A stretch of DNA of 64,000 bases from Mycteria americana (Eukaryota > Chordata > Aves > Ciconiiformes > Ciconiidae). A model generated the notes under the pieces. It did not search any database and was not told the DNA's origin. It saw only the letters and a program-made list of their open reading frames with translations. The stretch is taken from contig NC_134368.1 in NCBI RefSeq assembly GCF_035582795.1, forward strand, positions 37,687,501 to 37,751,500, given 5' to 3'. Each line of letters opens with the position of its first letter. Position 1 is the stretch's first letter. The position numbers were made by a program, and so were the translations under genes. Of this stretch, positions 39,501 through 49,682 are shown piece after piece.

Positions 39501-42500
39501 ATAGAAATTACAGCGTTAAATTTTATAAATTAATTTATGCCTAATACAGATGGAAAGTAATGCTTAAAATGAAATTGGGGCAAGGGAAGGGCTGCTTCAT
39601 TTGAATGATTTTAAAATCCTGAAGGGTGAGAAAGAACACTGTTCTGCAGGGCCAGCGGTGGAGAAATTCCCACCACAGCAGAGACCTTCAGCTTCCTACA
39701 GGACTGCTCCTCTGAGGCCTTCAGCAAACTTACAAATGCAAATGACAGACCCTAATTCATTCATTCAGTCTCTCACCTCTGATGTTTCCTCTTCTGTCTC
39801 ACTCATTACACCAGACTACTCGGGTGTCTTTAATCAGAGAAGCTGAACCTGTCAGGACATCACACAAACTCTTTTTGTAGGGATCTTGATCTGGATGAGG
39901 GCATGTATTATGGATGGCACACCCTGACATATATTAAGTACAGTAGAAAAAGACTGGGTTTGAACATCGTGAGCATACATTTGCGATTTTATCCACACGA
40001 CTAGTCTCAGGGAGCTTTACAGTGGACTGAAAAGTGGTCATGAAAATGTAATTAAGCACTGATGTACGTGCAATCCCCACTAATTAGGCTGAGAGCAATC
40101 AGTGCAGAAACGTGTGATCAGCTAAACTTGTGCAACTCTGAGATTACCTTAGTTTCCCTTTGGTCATATTACTGAATAAAAACCCCATCTAAAATCTCAC
40201 TCCAATTCATACCACTTGGGATTTTGCAAGGTCGTGGAAGAGCCCGTCCTGAGTTGACCTCGTTGGAAGACCTCACACAGGAGAAAGCCAGAAGTGCCAG
40301 ACTTTAATTAAAGCACATTTGACTGGTAATTCCCACAATCCTTTTAATAAGGGCATTCAGCACAGAAATTAGTATTTCTTCTGGGTCTGTCTTTGTCATT
40401 AAAGGAAAAGCCGCCTTCCTAATTCGAAGAGGTAATAGAGGGCTGCCAGGCCAGCCTGTGCTTGCACATGGCAGTCTCTACCTGGCATCTCCGACGGGAG
40501 TCTCAAGCAAACTCAGGAGACTCCGGGCATGAATAACGCGCCCAGCCGTGTGACAGCAGGTAGGAAAGCACAGGCTGGAAGCAGAAAATGGGGTTTTGTG
40601 GCTCTACATACCGGTGAGGACAATAACGCCGGCAGCCAGGAGGTCTCCATGTGCGTCAGCCTCTCACTCCCTCCTCTCCCTCTCACCTCCAGCAACGGCA
40701 GCGCCGAGATGGCCGCGGTGTACTACGAGCGCATCGACGTGGAAGGCCACCACTACGGCCCTTCGTCCCAGCAGAGGAAGAACGCTTTGAAGGAGGTAGA
40801 CAAAGCCTTGAGCAACATGATCACTCTCATCAAGGTGAGTGGTGTCCGAAAACCCAGCTCCTGGGTGCATTTGGAAAAGGCTTTTAAAACTGTTCTTTGT
40901 GGCACGGCCGAGAGCCTATTTAATGCCTGCTAATTGGATGCGTTGGCTGTAAACTTTTATTTCCTGAGAAACAGAGGCTACCGAGATCACGTGGAAGTCA
41001 AGGCACCATTCCCCTGATTTTTATTTTCGTCGATGGCATTATAATCCTGCTAGTGGATTATTATACTGATAGCCCCAGAAAGCCATAAACCAATATCCGT
41101 GTTGCTCTGTTTAGAACTTGTGTTGCCGGCCGGGCTTTATAGTAGGCAAACGAATCAAAACTGTGTGCTTCCTAAGGTTTATGGAATCAGACAATTAACT
41201 TTTATAGTGGTTTTTATGGCACCATTCAGAACTCTGTACTTTAAACTTTGTTTTAAAAAACATTATCTAAATGATTTTACAGTGAGAAGAGGAGGATACC
41301 AAGCTTTTGGGTAAATGTAAAGTCTATGAATATTTCCGACAATGATAAATGCATGTTGGGGTTTTTTATGTGTTTCAGTGAGGAGAGAAATACGTATTTC
41401 CAATTTCACTAAATTATAAAAGCTCTAATGCTAAGTGCTTGTGTTTGGGAGGGGAAGAGAGAAACACCCCTGCCACAGGTGGTACCATGACAAAGTTGTT
41501 CTTCCCCAGCCATTTTGGCCTACAGATGAAGAGCCGTTGGATAAAATCCTGTCTAAGACCAACTGGGACAACTGGTTTGTGGGACTGGGTTGTAGCATCC
41601 AGTTATTTAGCAGAGGGGTGGATTTATTTTGGAAAATCTCTCTTTGGCACTAACCTCTCAGACTCTCCCAGGGCAGCGAGAGTGGATGTCCACCATTACG
41701 GGCAGTGGCAAAGCACATTGCAGAGCATTTGCGGCCGTGCTCCGTCTGGCCAACTTCCACTACATCAGTGGAGGTCAAATGGGGATTAAAATTTTCCAGC
41801 AGGCGCAGACAGTGCGAAGCTCTTACCCGGCCGTAACAGCTGTCATGCACTCGCTTCACAGAGCAAGGGCCTTCAGCATGACGTCAACGTCCTCCTCTTC
41901 TCTGATCATGGGATGACGGACATCTCTTGGGCAGACAAGGTGATTGAGCTGAAAAACTATATCAATATGAGTGATACCATACAAATGAAGGACCGAGGTC
42001 CTGTGGTGAGCCTCTGGCCAGCTCCAGAGAAGCACGCGGAGGTAAGTACAGCTCATTCGTATTTATTTAGGTTTGTGTTTCCTTGGTTTTTATGAGAATT
42101 GTGTCTTTTGTTTGCTCGTAACATCCACGTCTCACTCTCAGAGATGTGTGTAAAAATTAGCCTGAACCTCTTATTGGGAGTCAGACTTGGATCCTGTGAC
42201 ACTCTTGTGATGCTGGTTTCTGAAGGAAAGTCACACCAGGCAAATTAAAAAGCATGAACTTTCACCATTATTTGGCACAGATATGTGCTTTCAAACCCCA
42301 CCACTATGTGCTTCTGATAAATAGCTAAAAGATTTTAGCTCAAAATCCATTTTTATTATTTTATATATATATATTAGTCAATTTATTGACACGCTAGCTG
42401 AGATTTTCAAATGATCTGGAGCAGGTCAGGCATTCATATTCCAGTAATCTCCCATAAAGTTTGAGGAATTAACTCCATTAGACCAGAATTACAAAAAACA

Positions 42501-45500
42501 GGGTTTTATACAATATTCTCCTTTGAAGGATTTTGATGAATAAGCATGTTGGATTGAATCAACCATAAAAGCCCAAGGCTAGAACTGAAGGATTTTGAGG
42601 GACAAATTAAAACAATACAGAAAAAAGTCTGGAAACCACTTGTAAAGAATGAAAATGCAGCATCTGTAACTAATAGACTAGTACATTCTAGTTTAACCAG
42701 AAACCAATGCTTGAGAAGTCATTATTGTTGTCCTCAGAATATAGATGAGTGGATGTACAAAATGGGCAGTCCATGCTCCAGGTGAATACTTTTGTTTTTT
42801 GTATTATATTTTAGCCAGTTCCAGTATATTGTAGCTTGTGCAATTTTTTGAAGAGAATGTTTGCTAATTTTTGCACCCAAACAGGCTCTGCAGGAATTGT
42901 ATAGCTGTGACATTGTGAACATTTCAAATTAGTGCCAGAATTGAAAGTTGTTTTAGAGGCATGCGTAAGCAATTCACTCAAAGTCCCTGCAGGGGATCAC
43001 AGCATTTATATATACTCTCCTTGGCCTTAACTCAGAGATCCTATTTTTGTAGACCAGACCTTTAAACAAGGGGAAGTATAAGTTGTGACTTCACGCAGAC
43101 GTGGGGTTTCATCCAACAAAGCTCTTAAGCACATGCTTCTCTCTCATTAAACAGCCTAATATCCCTAAGGAGAACAAAGTACAATGCCTCACACCATGGT
43201 TTTGTTTTCTTCCTTCATTTCTTTTTAGGACTTTTTCCTGGAGGGCTGCTTTTCTGAGCGAAATAAAGTTGATTTTCTGTTTCCCAATAGCCAGATTCCT
43301 CTATTCTTAATTCACTTGAAAGAGCCGTGTTTAGGAATTAGATCCTATCATAACGTAGTGGTTATCACCTTTAAGAGTTATCCCATTTTGAAGCACCAGA
43401 AGTACTGGTGAAAGGCCAGGACCACCCTCTAGTCCAGGCCATGGTGGGATGGTCTGGCTGAGTCGTGCCATCACACCCTGGTGCCGACCGTATCAACGCA
43501 AATCTCTTACGCACATATACGCACAAGGGGGACTTAGCTAAAAGGATCGTGAAGGACCTTTCATTCTGTGCAGAACTGAGCTATTTATTCCTGAAGATTA
43601 TTTATATTTAAGCAAAGGAGTGATATGCACTTTAGGGACTCCAATAACCACCTTCTTTATGGCATATGAACATCTTCTTTAGGCATTTAAAATATTTTTC
43701 TGAATAATTTTGGATTTAACCACATTTGTGTGATTATATTCCAGACAGTATGATTAATATTAATAAGCCACTTGTACGGCATTGTGCTGTAGGTATTGGC
43801 ATTGGCTGATTAATCTCACAGCATCCTTATGAAGCAGATAACTAGGCACGATCAATCCCTTTGACAGGGATTGTCAATCCCTTTGATAGGGAAAGTCAAT
43901 CCCTTTGATAGGATTGACTTTGACAATCCTTTGATAGGGATTGACTGGTTAAGCGTAAGAAACGCAGCTGAGGTGACATTCGTTGTTCACGCGAGAGCAC
44001 AAAGAGGGAATGAGTGGCAGAGGCCAAAGGCAATATCCCTTTTCCGCATCCGTACCCAGTCCACATGGTGCCTTTGGGCATCTTTCACCACTTCGCTTAC
44101 TGTCTCCTGTGATGGTTTGGTTTCTGCTGGTCTGTCTCTGCAGGTTGATATACTCACATGCATACATTTGTGAGTGCCTGTATTATACATACATATAATA
44201 CATGAATTCATGTGTTCCTATGTGTTCATGAGCCAAGTTTTCAGAACCTCCCAAACCACATAAGCAGGTTTTGCACAGCCGTCGTCTTCGGACCGGCAAA
44301 GTCCCAGTTTGGATGTGCTGATGATTGGCCATTACAGGGGATTAGCCATTTTACAAATTCAGGTGTTTCCATGTACCCATAGGTGAGTATATGCTCTTTA
44401 CAGCCATATGGTGTCCTATCCTAATATTTGTTTTCTTTGCAGATATATCAAAAATTGAAAGCTGTGGAACACATGCATGTTTATAACATACAGGATATTC
44501 CAGACAGGTTTTTCTACAAAAAAGGAAAATTTGTGTCTCCTCTAACTCTCGTGGCCGAGAAAGGATGGTTCATAGTAGAGGTAAAGTATAGAAGCAAAAT
44601 ACTTAGACATGAATGTGAAAAGGTGCAATACATGAAAACAGTAAGAAAAATGTACAGTTCTATGCTGGGCATTGAGTTAAAATGTTACATCATTTACTTG
44701 GGCTGACTACAAAACTAATGTCAAATATTGCTGTGTGCTTAAAAGAGCCTAAAGGCATGGCAGCTGTGCTGAAGGCAGACAAAGTTAAATAGTCAAGACG
44801 GTTCTTTTTTCTGCGTCGTCATGAAGTAGGAGGAGTTTTTGTATTTCCCATTCCAGTTCTGTTGCTTTACTCCTCTTCCCCCTGCCTACCTACCTTCATC
44901 TCAGACACCAAAAGAGCATTTCCATTTCAAGACCTTACTATCCCTCCATTCAGCAGTACTTTGTGGCAACCGTTCCTTCTGCCTGGCTTCCCACCCACCA
45001 GACTCTGTCCTAAAAATGCCATTTCTCCCAAGCCCTCCAGTCTCAAAAGGGTCAGACTGGGGATTTACTCCTCAGAGATACCCAGTGCGCACACTGAAAT
45101 CTGAGAGCTTGTTAAGCAGAGAATCGATTAGACTTGCACACGCAGAGATTTTTCATACCAACTTACTTTGTTACTATAAATTGTTGTTGTTGTTGTTGTT
45201 ATTATTTTGTACTTGTACCGCTGCTGAGCATCTATCTCCACATTACAGATCACCACAGCTCAGAGGGTGAGGCAACTTATATATCTTCTAAGTGGGTAAA
45301 CTGAGGAGCAGTACTAAGTGATTGCCCAAAGCCATACATTAAACCAGTAAGTTGGCGACAGAACCAAGGAGCAATGGGTTTTTTCAGTGTCCCTGCATAG
45401 TCATTGCCCATCACTGCCTTGCAGATTATTGTAACTCAGTTGAGCATCTTCTGTCATGACCCTGGGAGCTACTGCTGACCAGGCTTTGCTCAAGACGGTC

Positions 45501-45620
45501 CACATCACCACATTTCTCACTAGCCAACCTGACTTTAGAATAATCATTTCTACAGCTGAATAAAAATGCACCTCTAAAAAAACCCAATTGCTTTTGAGTA
45601 CGGATGGGTGAGCACTACAT

Positions 45621-45653
<33 letters not shown>

Positions 45654-48600
45654 GCCAGAGTTAAGATTCAGACATGTAAAGTAGGAATCGGAAACATTTT
45701 TGCCAAAATTATTTTAAAAAATTACAACTAAACTCTTTTGTACAGAAGTTCAACACAGAACGTTTTTACATATTCTGGAAAAAAAAATGCACTTTAAAAA
45801 AAATAGCTGAAACTCTGACAAACCTTAATAACAGTGCAGCAAACACTGCTGCTATGGTAATTATTTCTGTCTCTCTGCCCATTCCTTCCCATTGTTTCTG
45901 ATTTTCAAGAATGTCCTCTTATTAATGCTGTCAGATTTTCCTTCTCCTCGGTACATTTTCATTATCTGTGAATGGGATGTGAAAATGAAAGTTTCCTGTC
46001 ATATTTTTAAAGCAATAATTGAGCCTTCTATTATACTTCCTGCCCAAACCACTGAAGAGAGGATGTTCAGCTCTTCCTTATCATGCTCACGGGGTATTTT
46101 AACTCTCTGTTGGCTAGTGGATAGCTGCAAGATGTTTGAAAAAGGGGATTTTTTTGTTTGTTTGTTTTGGAGAGACAAAGGGGATGTATCTGGAAAGTCG
46201 TTGTTTTTCTCAGCAAGGAGCATAGGCAAAAAAGCCCATCCACATTTCGGTTAAAGCAGGATGAGGAGGGATTTCATGCACCTCCGGCTGTATCGAAGCC
46301 GGTCTGCTAATATTATCTTGTTCCCTCCACATGAGTGCGTGGTCCCCATCCTTTGAGCAGAATTTCCCCCAGCTGCTCTCCTGCCTACAACAACGGTGTC
46401 AGCCCTCAGGGCTGCGTGCTCACCCTACACCCATCCCAGTGTACTTTCCCCAAGTTTTAGGGAACAGTTGCTGTACAGCTCCTAAACATGCACATGCAGG
46501 GAAAAGGCCATCATCAGCAGTCCCAGACACGCCTGCTTCATCTTTCAGGAGCAGCGCTAGCCCAGGCTTAGGCTGAGCGGGAAAAATTAATGTCTCGGTT
46601 GAGTCCTCTTTCCCATTTGGGCTTGCCGGGGCAGGCACGTTGGGGTGCTGCCAGCGCCCTGGCCCCAGAGAAGCCCCAGGGCTTTGTGGGGTTTGCTGTA
46701 AGGCAGAGACTGATGCTCTAGAAGGGCAGCACTGAGGTGCTTGCACAGCCCTTTCCCTCAAACTACTGCTGTTAACAGCTCCGTTTCACAAGCTCTCACT
46801 TCAGCCGCAGTTGTGAAAGAAAGTAGTATGCTTTCTGACCCAACTAGCAGCAAAAAGAATGGAAATGAGTGTGCCTTTGACTGCACATCTAGCTGCGAGT
46901 AGGTATCTCCTGGTGCCCGGCTGGGTGATGGAAAGGCACGCTACCTCCTGCATTTGACATTCCTGGGGAAGCAGCTGAGTCCACGACATTGGACAGGACC
47001 ACGGAAGGGTGTAGCTTCAGCAAAGTCATGATACTGCCAAAGAAACACTGCAAATTAGATGTGACTTGGCTTGTCTGGAGCTGATGCTAACAAATGCTGT
47101 ACAGGTTGCCTAATGGTGAGCAGCCCAGTGACAATTAGTCCCCGGCAACCACAGTAAGCAGAGCCACAGCGTAAGGAGGTGCTATGGTAGGAAGAGGGGA
47201 AGGCGTCTGTTTTCTCCTGGGCTTGCTCTGAGTGCTGTCAGTGAAGTAGATGGGGACAAGGAAAGAGATAAAATTGTTTAATTATCTGGTACATCTGCTG
47301 ACTATTACACACGAAGAAATGCAAGGGATACTCTGGGGGTTCTCCTGGAAAGCAGTTGGAAGAGCTACACCTCATAACCAGAATCATTGCTGTCCTCAGT
47401 GCTCCTGTGCAAGGTCAATTTTCTTCTTGAGCAGAGGAGGAAAACAAAAATCAGGCAAAATAAATGTTTGTAAAAGCAAAGGGGGATCCTTGGTCAATCT
47501 GCTTCACCATCCACAGGAGCTGCGGCACCACTTGCCCAGGGTGGGAATGTGGGAGACTCTGTTGGGGCATCTTCTGTGCTCCTGTGACGCAGCGTGAAGC
47601 CCAGACCTGGCCGCTTTAGGGAACTGCAGCTCCTTCTCTGTAACCATCAGATAAATTAATGCCAGGGGTCTAACGGGCTGTCAGCTGACGTTCTTCATCT
47701 AAGTGAAATTCCTACCATAGTTTTGGGGATATCTGGAGTGTCACGTCTGCTGCCATCCCTAGGGAGCATGGGACAAGAGAAACTCATGGAGAGGGTTGGT
47801 CCAGCATTTTGAGCAGCCCCTAGGGACCGCTGCTGCCAAGTGGGCCAGGATATGGCACTACTGTAGGTAGTCTGGTAAGAGCTGTTAATACGGAGCAGGA
47901 GAAAGAAAGGAAGGAAGGAATTTAAAAATATGAATTAAGTGCAATATGGGCAAGGAAAAACAAAAATAATGATGACGAATTATTAAAGCATGGACACAAA
48001 CTGAGCGTGGTCTATGCCAGGGAGAAGGGGACCGTCTTAGGTCTGAGCCTGCATTCCCTGGAAGGAACCTCATTGCTTTAATACTAAAACAAGCAGGGAG
48101 AAGAAATAATAATAATTAGAAAGTATATAGCAGCTGTGATATTTGTATTGTTTAGGCTGACTAGTCAAATGGAGCCAAAAATGGCTTCTTTTTCTATGGT
48201 GCCAATGGCACGTCGGGCAGAACAACGCACCATCAAATCCATGGGTGTGCACGGCGCCGGGTGGGAGAACGGAGCTGCCAGCATGCAGCAGGAGAGGGAC
48301 CGTGTCACATACGGCTGTGACACTTGGTGCTCACAGCAGAGATTTAGATGAGCGAGAGGCAGAAAGTTGTCCTGCGCGCTCAGCCGGGAGATGGCTACTC
48401 ACTGAGACGGCACGGCTGGGGGTCACCCCTCCCGGTGATGAGCCCCTGTGCAGCTGACGGCAGGGTGTGGGGGCCCGATGGGGTGGTACAGCGCACGGAG
48501 ACACAGCGTGGCACACCACGGTGCCCCGTGGCACACCACGCGCAGCCCGGCAGGCGGGCACTAACTGCGCTCTGCTGTTGTCGCCCAGAGCAGGGACAAG

Positions 48601-49682
48601 CTGCCCTTCTGGGAGAACGGGACGGGGAGGAAGGAGGCCTGGCAGAATGGCTGGCACGGCTATGACAACGAGCTCATGGACATGAGAGCCTTCTTCCTCG
48701 CGTACGGGCCAGGTACAGTGCCACCGTCCCTGGTGTCCCCCTCCCCTCATAGCCCCATGGCCCCTGGCCCAGCATCCCTGCAGCCCTGGCGTGTCAGGAC
48801 GCTGATGTGGCACCCTGCGACGCCCCAAAATTACAAATAGATGGCAGGATTTCCTCACTACGGCTGGACGCTGGGAAGGTTTCTAGCTCTGTATCTATTT
48901 TATAGCTGGAGAAACAGGGCAGGGAGACATGAAGGGATTTGGTCAGCCCCTCTCCGACGTGCCAGCACAGTAACTCTATCCTTTTGCCCTATTTTCCAAG
49001 ACTGGCCTAAATTTTTAATTCTATTTGAAACACGTGAATTCTCCTTATGTTGGTGGATTCAACCCACTAGTGCAGAGCACTTTCTTTGGGAAGGTTGCAG
49101 CATACCTCGCCCACCTGTCCGATGGGTGGACACGAAACCCTTGATTTCCACTTCATCAGTGGAAGACACTGCCGAGCACCAGGCTGCAACTGCAGACGGG
49201 AGCAAAAGCAAAGCAGAACGTGCAGTACAATTATGTCAGGCTATTAAATCTACCAAGCATACACAGTAAAGTAGCTCCTGTACTTAATAATTTAATTATT
49301 TTTTCTTTTTTAGCTTTTAGAATAAAATTGGAATAGAAGTAAAAATAATGAATTAAAACATTTGAAATGTTTTTTGCTGAGCTACGTTGCCCCGCAGCGC
49401 CCCGCGTTTCAGGAGCTGAGCCCCAAGCCGTACCGATGCCAACTCCTCTCTGTGCCTGTTTTCCCTGCAGATTTCCGATCCAACTTCCGAGCGCCTCCCA
49501 TCAGATCCGTGGATGTTTACAACATCATGTGCAGCCTGGCAGGAATACAGCCGCTGCCCAACAATGGCTCCTGGTCCAGGGTGGAGTGCATGCTCCGAAA
49601 CACGGCCCCCCTGGCACCGCTCCCCCTGCGTGGCAGCTGCGCCCTGGCACTAGCTCTGCTCTGCCTGATCTCCTTACTGTGA
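18304..49682 (+). CDS. ENPP6, glycerophosphocholine cholinephosphodiesterase, complete 8-exon gene
   Basis: ENPP6 is an extracellular GPI-anchored enzyme that releases phosphocholine from glycerophosphocholine, lysophosphatidylcholine and sphingosylphosphorylcholine; it is known from oligodendrocyte-lineage cells and kidney. The joined exons give 444 residues against 440 in human, as I recall it. Residues 1-24 form a signal peptide. The phosphodiesterase domain follows with metal ligands D34, D195, H199, D242, H243 and H356, nucleophile S73 (in SYPN) and N94. Serine instead of the threonine used by ENPP1 is characteristic of ENPP6. N-glycosylation sequons occur at N102, N120, N135, N181, N262, N343 and N406. 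The last ~14 residues are hydrophobic, fitting a GPI signal with the attachment site perhaps near N418. The start ATG has a strong context (GCCATGG). The gene spans 31.4 kb, several times shorter than in human. Confidence 0.97.
18837..18854 (+). repeat. Poly-G run (18 G)
   Basis: Eighteen consecutive G bases lie about 290 bp into intron 1. This is a candidate for G-quadruplex formation and a likely place for sequencing or assembly length errors. Confidence 0.95.
21735..21815 (-). mobile_element. MIR-like SINE fragment
   Basis: The + strand segment reading GTGACTCGCCCGTGGTCACG and onwards, then ATGGCAGAGCTC, resembles the reverse complement of the MIR/CORE-SINE central region (GTGACTTGCCCAAGGTCACACAG...GGCAGAGC). 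This was matched from memory; age and family are uncertain. Confidence 0.5.
28504..28568. repeat. Direct duplication, ~26 bp, in intron 1
   Basis: GGAAGATATCTCTCGGCTAT followed by TACATA occurs at 28504 and again, with one change (C to T), at 28543. The 10-bp unit TATTACATAC is itself doubled at 28521-28540. It looks like a local slippage product. Confidence 0.9.
29286..29333. repeat. 16-bp tandem repeat, 3 copies
   Basis: Units CTGGGTTATATAGGCA, CTGGGTTATATAGGAA and CTGGGTTATATAGAGA lie about 200 bp before exon 2. Confidence 0.93.
29536..29715 (+). CDS. ENPP6 exon 2, residues 83-142
   Basis: The acceptor CCAAAG|GTCGCC and donor CCAG|GTTAGT bound 180 nt in phase 1-1. It encodes [16 protein letters not shown], including active-site N94, three N-glycosylation sequons (N102, N120, N135) and the conserved [12 protein letters not shown] and MYYWP segments of ENPP6. 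Confidence 0.97.
29716..35939 (+). other. ENPP6 intron 2 (6,224 bp)
   Basis: A GT-AG intron. It contains a 12-base G run (32905-32916), A-rich runs near 33451-33474, and a possible MIR-like scrap at 31486-31530. A + strand ATG frame at 35120-35545 (141 codons) is not recognised and is probably chance. Confidence 0.85.
31486..31530 (+). mobile_element. Possible MIR-like scrap
   Basis: GATGACCTTTGGCAAAGTCA followed by GCGCCTCAG resembles the MIR segment around TGACCTTGGGCAAGTCAC...GCCTCAG. It is short and diverged, so this is tentative. Confidence 0.25.
35940..36051 (+). CDS. ENPP6 exon 3, residues 143-180
   Basis: The acceptor CGTAG|GTTGCG and donor TTGCG|GTACGT bound 112 nt, entering in phase 1 and leaving in phase 2. 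It encodes [13 protein letters not shown] and the [17 protein letters not shown] segment, both close to the human protein. Arg180 is split across the intron. Confidence 0.96.
36536..36800. repeat. (GGATA)n pentanucleotide microsatellite, 265 bp
   Basis: GGATA units are interspersed with blocks of GGGGA and GGGTA variants. Two similar GGGGAGGGGAGGGGA blocks (near 36601 and 36726) suggest a larger-scale duplication within the array. On the minus strand it reads (TATCC)n and is open in all frames. Confidence 0.97.
36801..36836 (-). mobile_element. CR1 LINE 3' end, very short
   Basis: TTGGAAGGGACCTACAACGA followed by TCATCTAG-CCCAACTG matches the reverse complement of the terminal part of an older CR1 subfamily. 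It directly abuts the pentanucleotide array at the position of the CR1 tail repeat. Only about 36 bp of the element is recognisable. Confidence 0.75.
40693..40834 (+). CDS. ENPP6 exon 4, residues 180-227
   Basis: The acceptor CCTCCAG|CAACGG and donor AAG|GTGAGT bound 142 nt, entering in phase 2 and leaving in phase 0. It encodes [20 protein letters not shown], which holds metal ligands D195 and H199, and then [19 protein letters not shown]. The sequon at N181 is absent from the human sequence as I recall it (SGR there). Confidence 0.97.
40835..41861 (+). other. ENPP6 intron 4 (1,027 bp)
   Basis: A GT-AG intron with no repeat or RNA gene recognised. Confidence 0.85.
41862..42041 (+). CDS. ENPP6 exon 5, residues 228-287
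   Basis: The acceptor TTCACAG|AGCAAG and donor GAG|GTAAGT bound 180 nt in phase 0-0. It encodes [20 protein letters not shown], with metal ligands D242 and H243, and the conserved [19 protein letters not shown] sequon lies at N262. Confidence 0.97.
43765..43851 (-). mobile_element. MIR- or L2-like 3' tail fragment
   Basis: GATTAATCTCACAGCATCCT followed by TATGAAGCAGATAAC resembles the reverse complement of the MIR/CORE-SINE tail (TTTAATCCTCACAACAACCCTATGAGG...). This is a tentative match from memory. Confidence 0.4.
43852..43944. repeat. 22-bp tandem repeat of a palindromic unit, 4 imperfect copies
   Basis: The unit TCAATCCCTTTGATAGGGAT is itself an inverted repeat (TCAATCCC...GGGATTGA). 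Copies start at 43852, 43874 and 43896, and a rearranged one at about 43923. Each unit can fold as a hairpin. Confidence 0.9.
44443..44580 (+). CDS. ENPP6 exon 6, residues 288-333
   Basis: The acceptor TTTGCAG|ATATAT and donor GAG|GTAAAG bound 138 nt in phase 0-0. It encodes [20 protein letters not shown], then [20 protein letters not shown] and WFIVE, closely matching the human segment [19 protein letters not shown]. Confidence 0.97.
45285..45375 (-). mobile_element. MIR-like SINE fragment
   Basis: The series GGTAAACTGAGGAGCAG, TAAGTGATTGCCCAAAGCCA, then AGTAAGTTGGCGACAGAACC aligns in order with the reverse complement of MIR (GGAAACTGAGGCACAG, TAAGTAACTTGCCCAAGGTCA, AGTAAGTGGCAGAGCC). This is the best-preserved MIR-like match in the window. 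Confidence 0.65.
45629..45653 (+). repeat. Poly-A run (25 A)
   Basis: Twenty-five consecutive A bases lie in intron 6. No retrocopy body is recognised immediately upstream, so this is treated as a simple repeat. Confidence 0.95.
48589..48712 (+). CDS. ENPP6 exon 7, residues 334-375
   Basis: The acceptor TCGCCCAG|AGCAGG and donor GCCAG|GTACAG bound 124 nt, entering in phase 0 and leaving in phase 1. It encodes the [10 protein letters not shown] segment (sequon N343) and [20 protein letters not shown], with metal ligand H356. The ENPP family signature GWHGYDN is intact. Confidence 0.97.
48713..49470 (+). other. ENPP6 intron 7 (758 bp)
   Basis: A GT-AG intron. Bases 48890-48945 resemble a MIR SINE in reverse orientation. 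Nothing else is recognised. Confidence 0.85.
48890..48945 (-). mobile_element. MIR-like SINE fragment
   Basis: TATTTTATAGCTGGAGAAAC followed by AGGGCAGGGAGACATGAAGG and GATTTGGTCAG resembles the reverse complement of the MIR 3' half (ATTTTACAGATGAGGAAACTG... onward). Confidence 0.5.
49471..49682 (+). CDS. ENPP6 exon 8 (coding part), residues 375-444 and stop
   Basis: The acceptor TTCCCTGCAG|ATTTCC begins the exon and the frame ends with TGA at 49680-49682. It encodes [20 protein letters not shown] and [14 protein letters not shown], matching human. A proline-rich spacer and a hydrophobic tail (about residues 431-444) follow, forming the GPI-attachment signal. The 3' UTR continues downstream for an unknown distance. 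Confidence 0.97.

Larger units (their letters stand above)
36052..40692 (+). other. ENPP6 intron 3 (4,641 bp)
   Basis: A GT-AG intron. It carries a 265-bp GGATA-type microsatellite fused to a CR1 3' end (36536-36836). The remainder shows no recognised gene or repeat. An unrecognised 81-codon frame lies at 39601-39846. Confidence 0.85.
42042..44442 (+). other. ENPP6 intron 5 (2,401 bp)
   Basis: A GT-AG intron. It contains a (TA)n-rich stretch near 42360-42375, a MIR/L2-like tail (about 43765-43850) and a 22-bp palindromic tandem repeat (43852-43944). Confidence 0.85.
44581..48588 (+). other. ENPP6 intron 6 (4,008 bp)
   Basis: A GT-AG intron. It contains a (TTG)n run (45181-45200), a MIR-like fragment (45285-45375) and a 25-base poly-A run (45629-45653). 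A 13-bp motif GTGGCACACCACG is duplicated near 48508 and 48528. No gene is recognised inside. Confidence 0.85.

Noticed and set aside
45629-45653. Poly-A tail of a processed pseudogene
   Set aside because: No gene-like body or target-site duplication is visible upstream of the A run.
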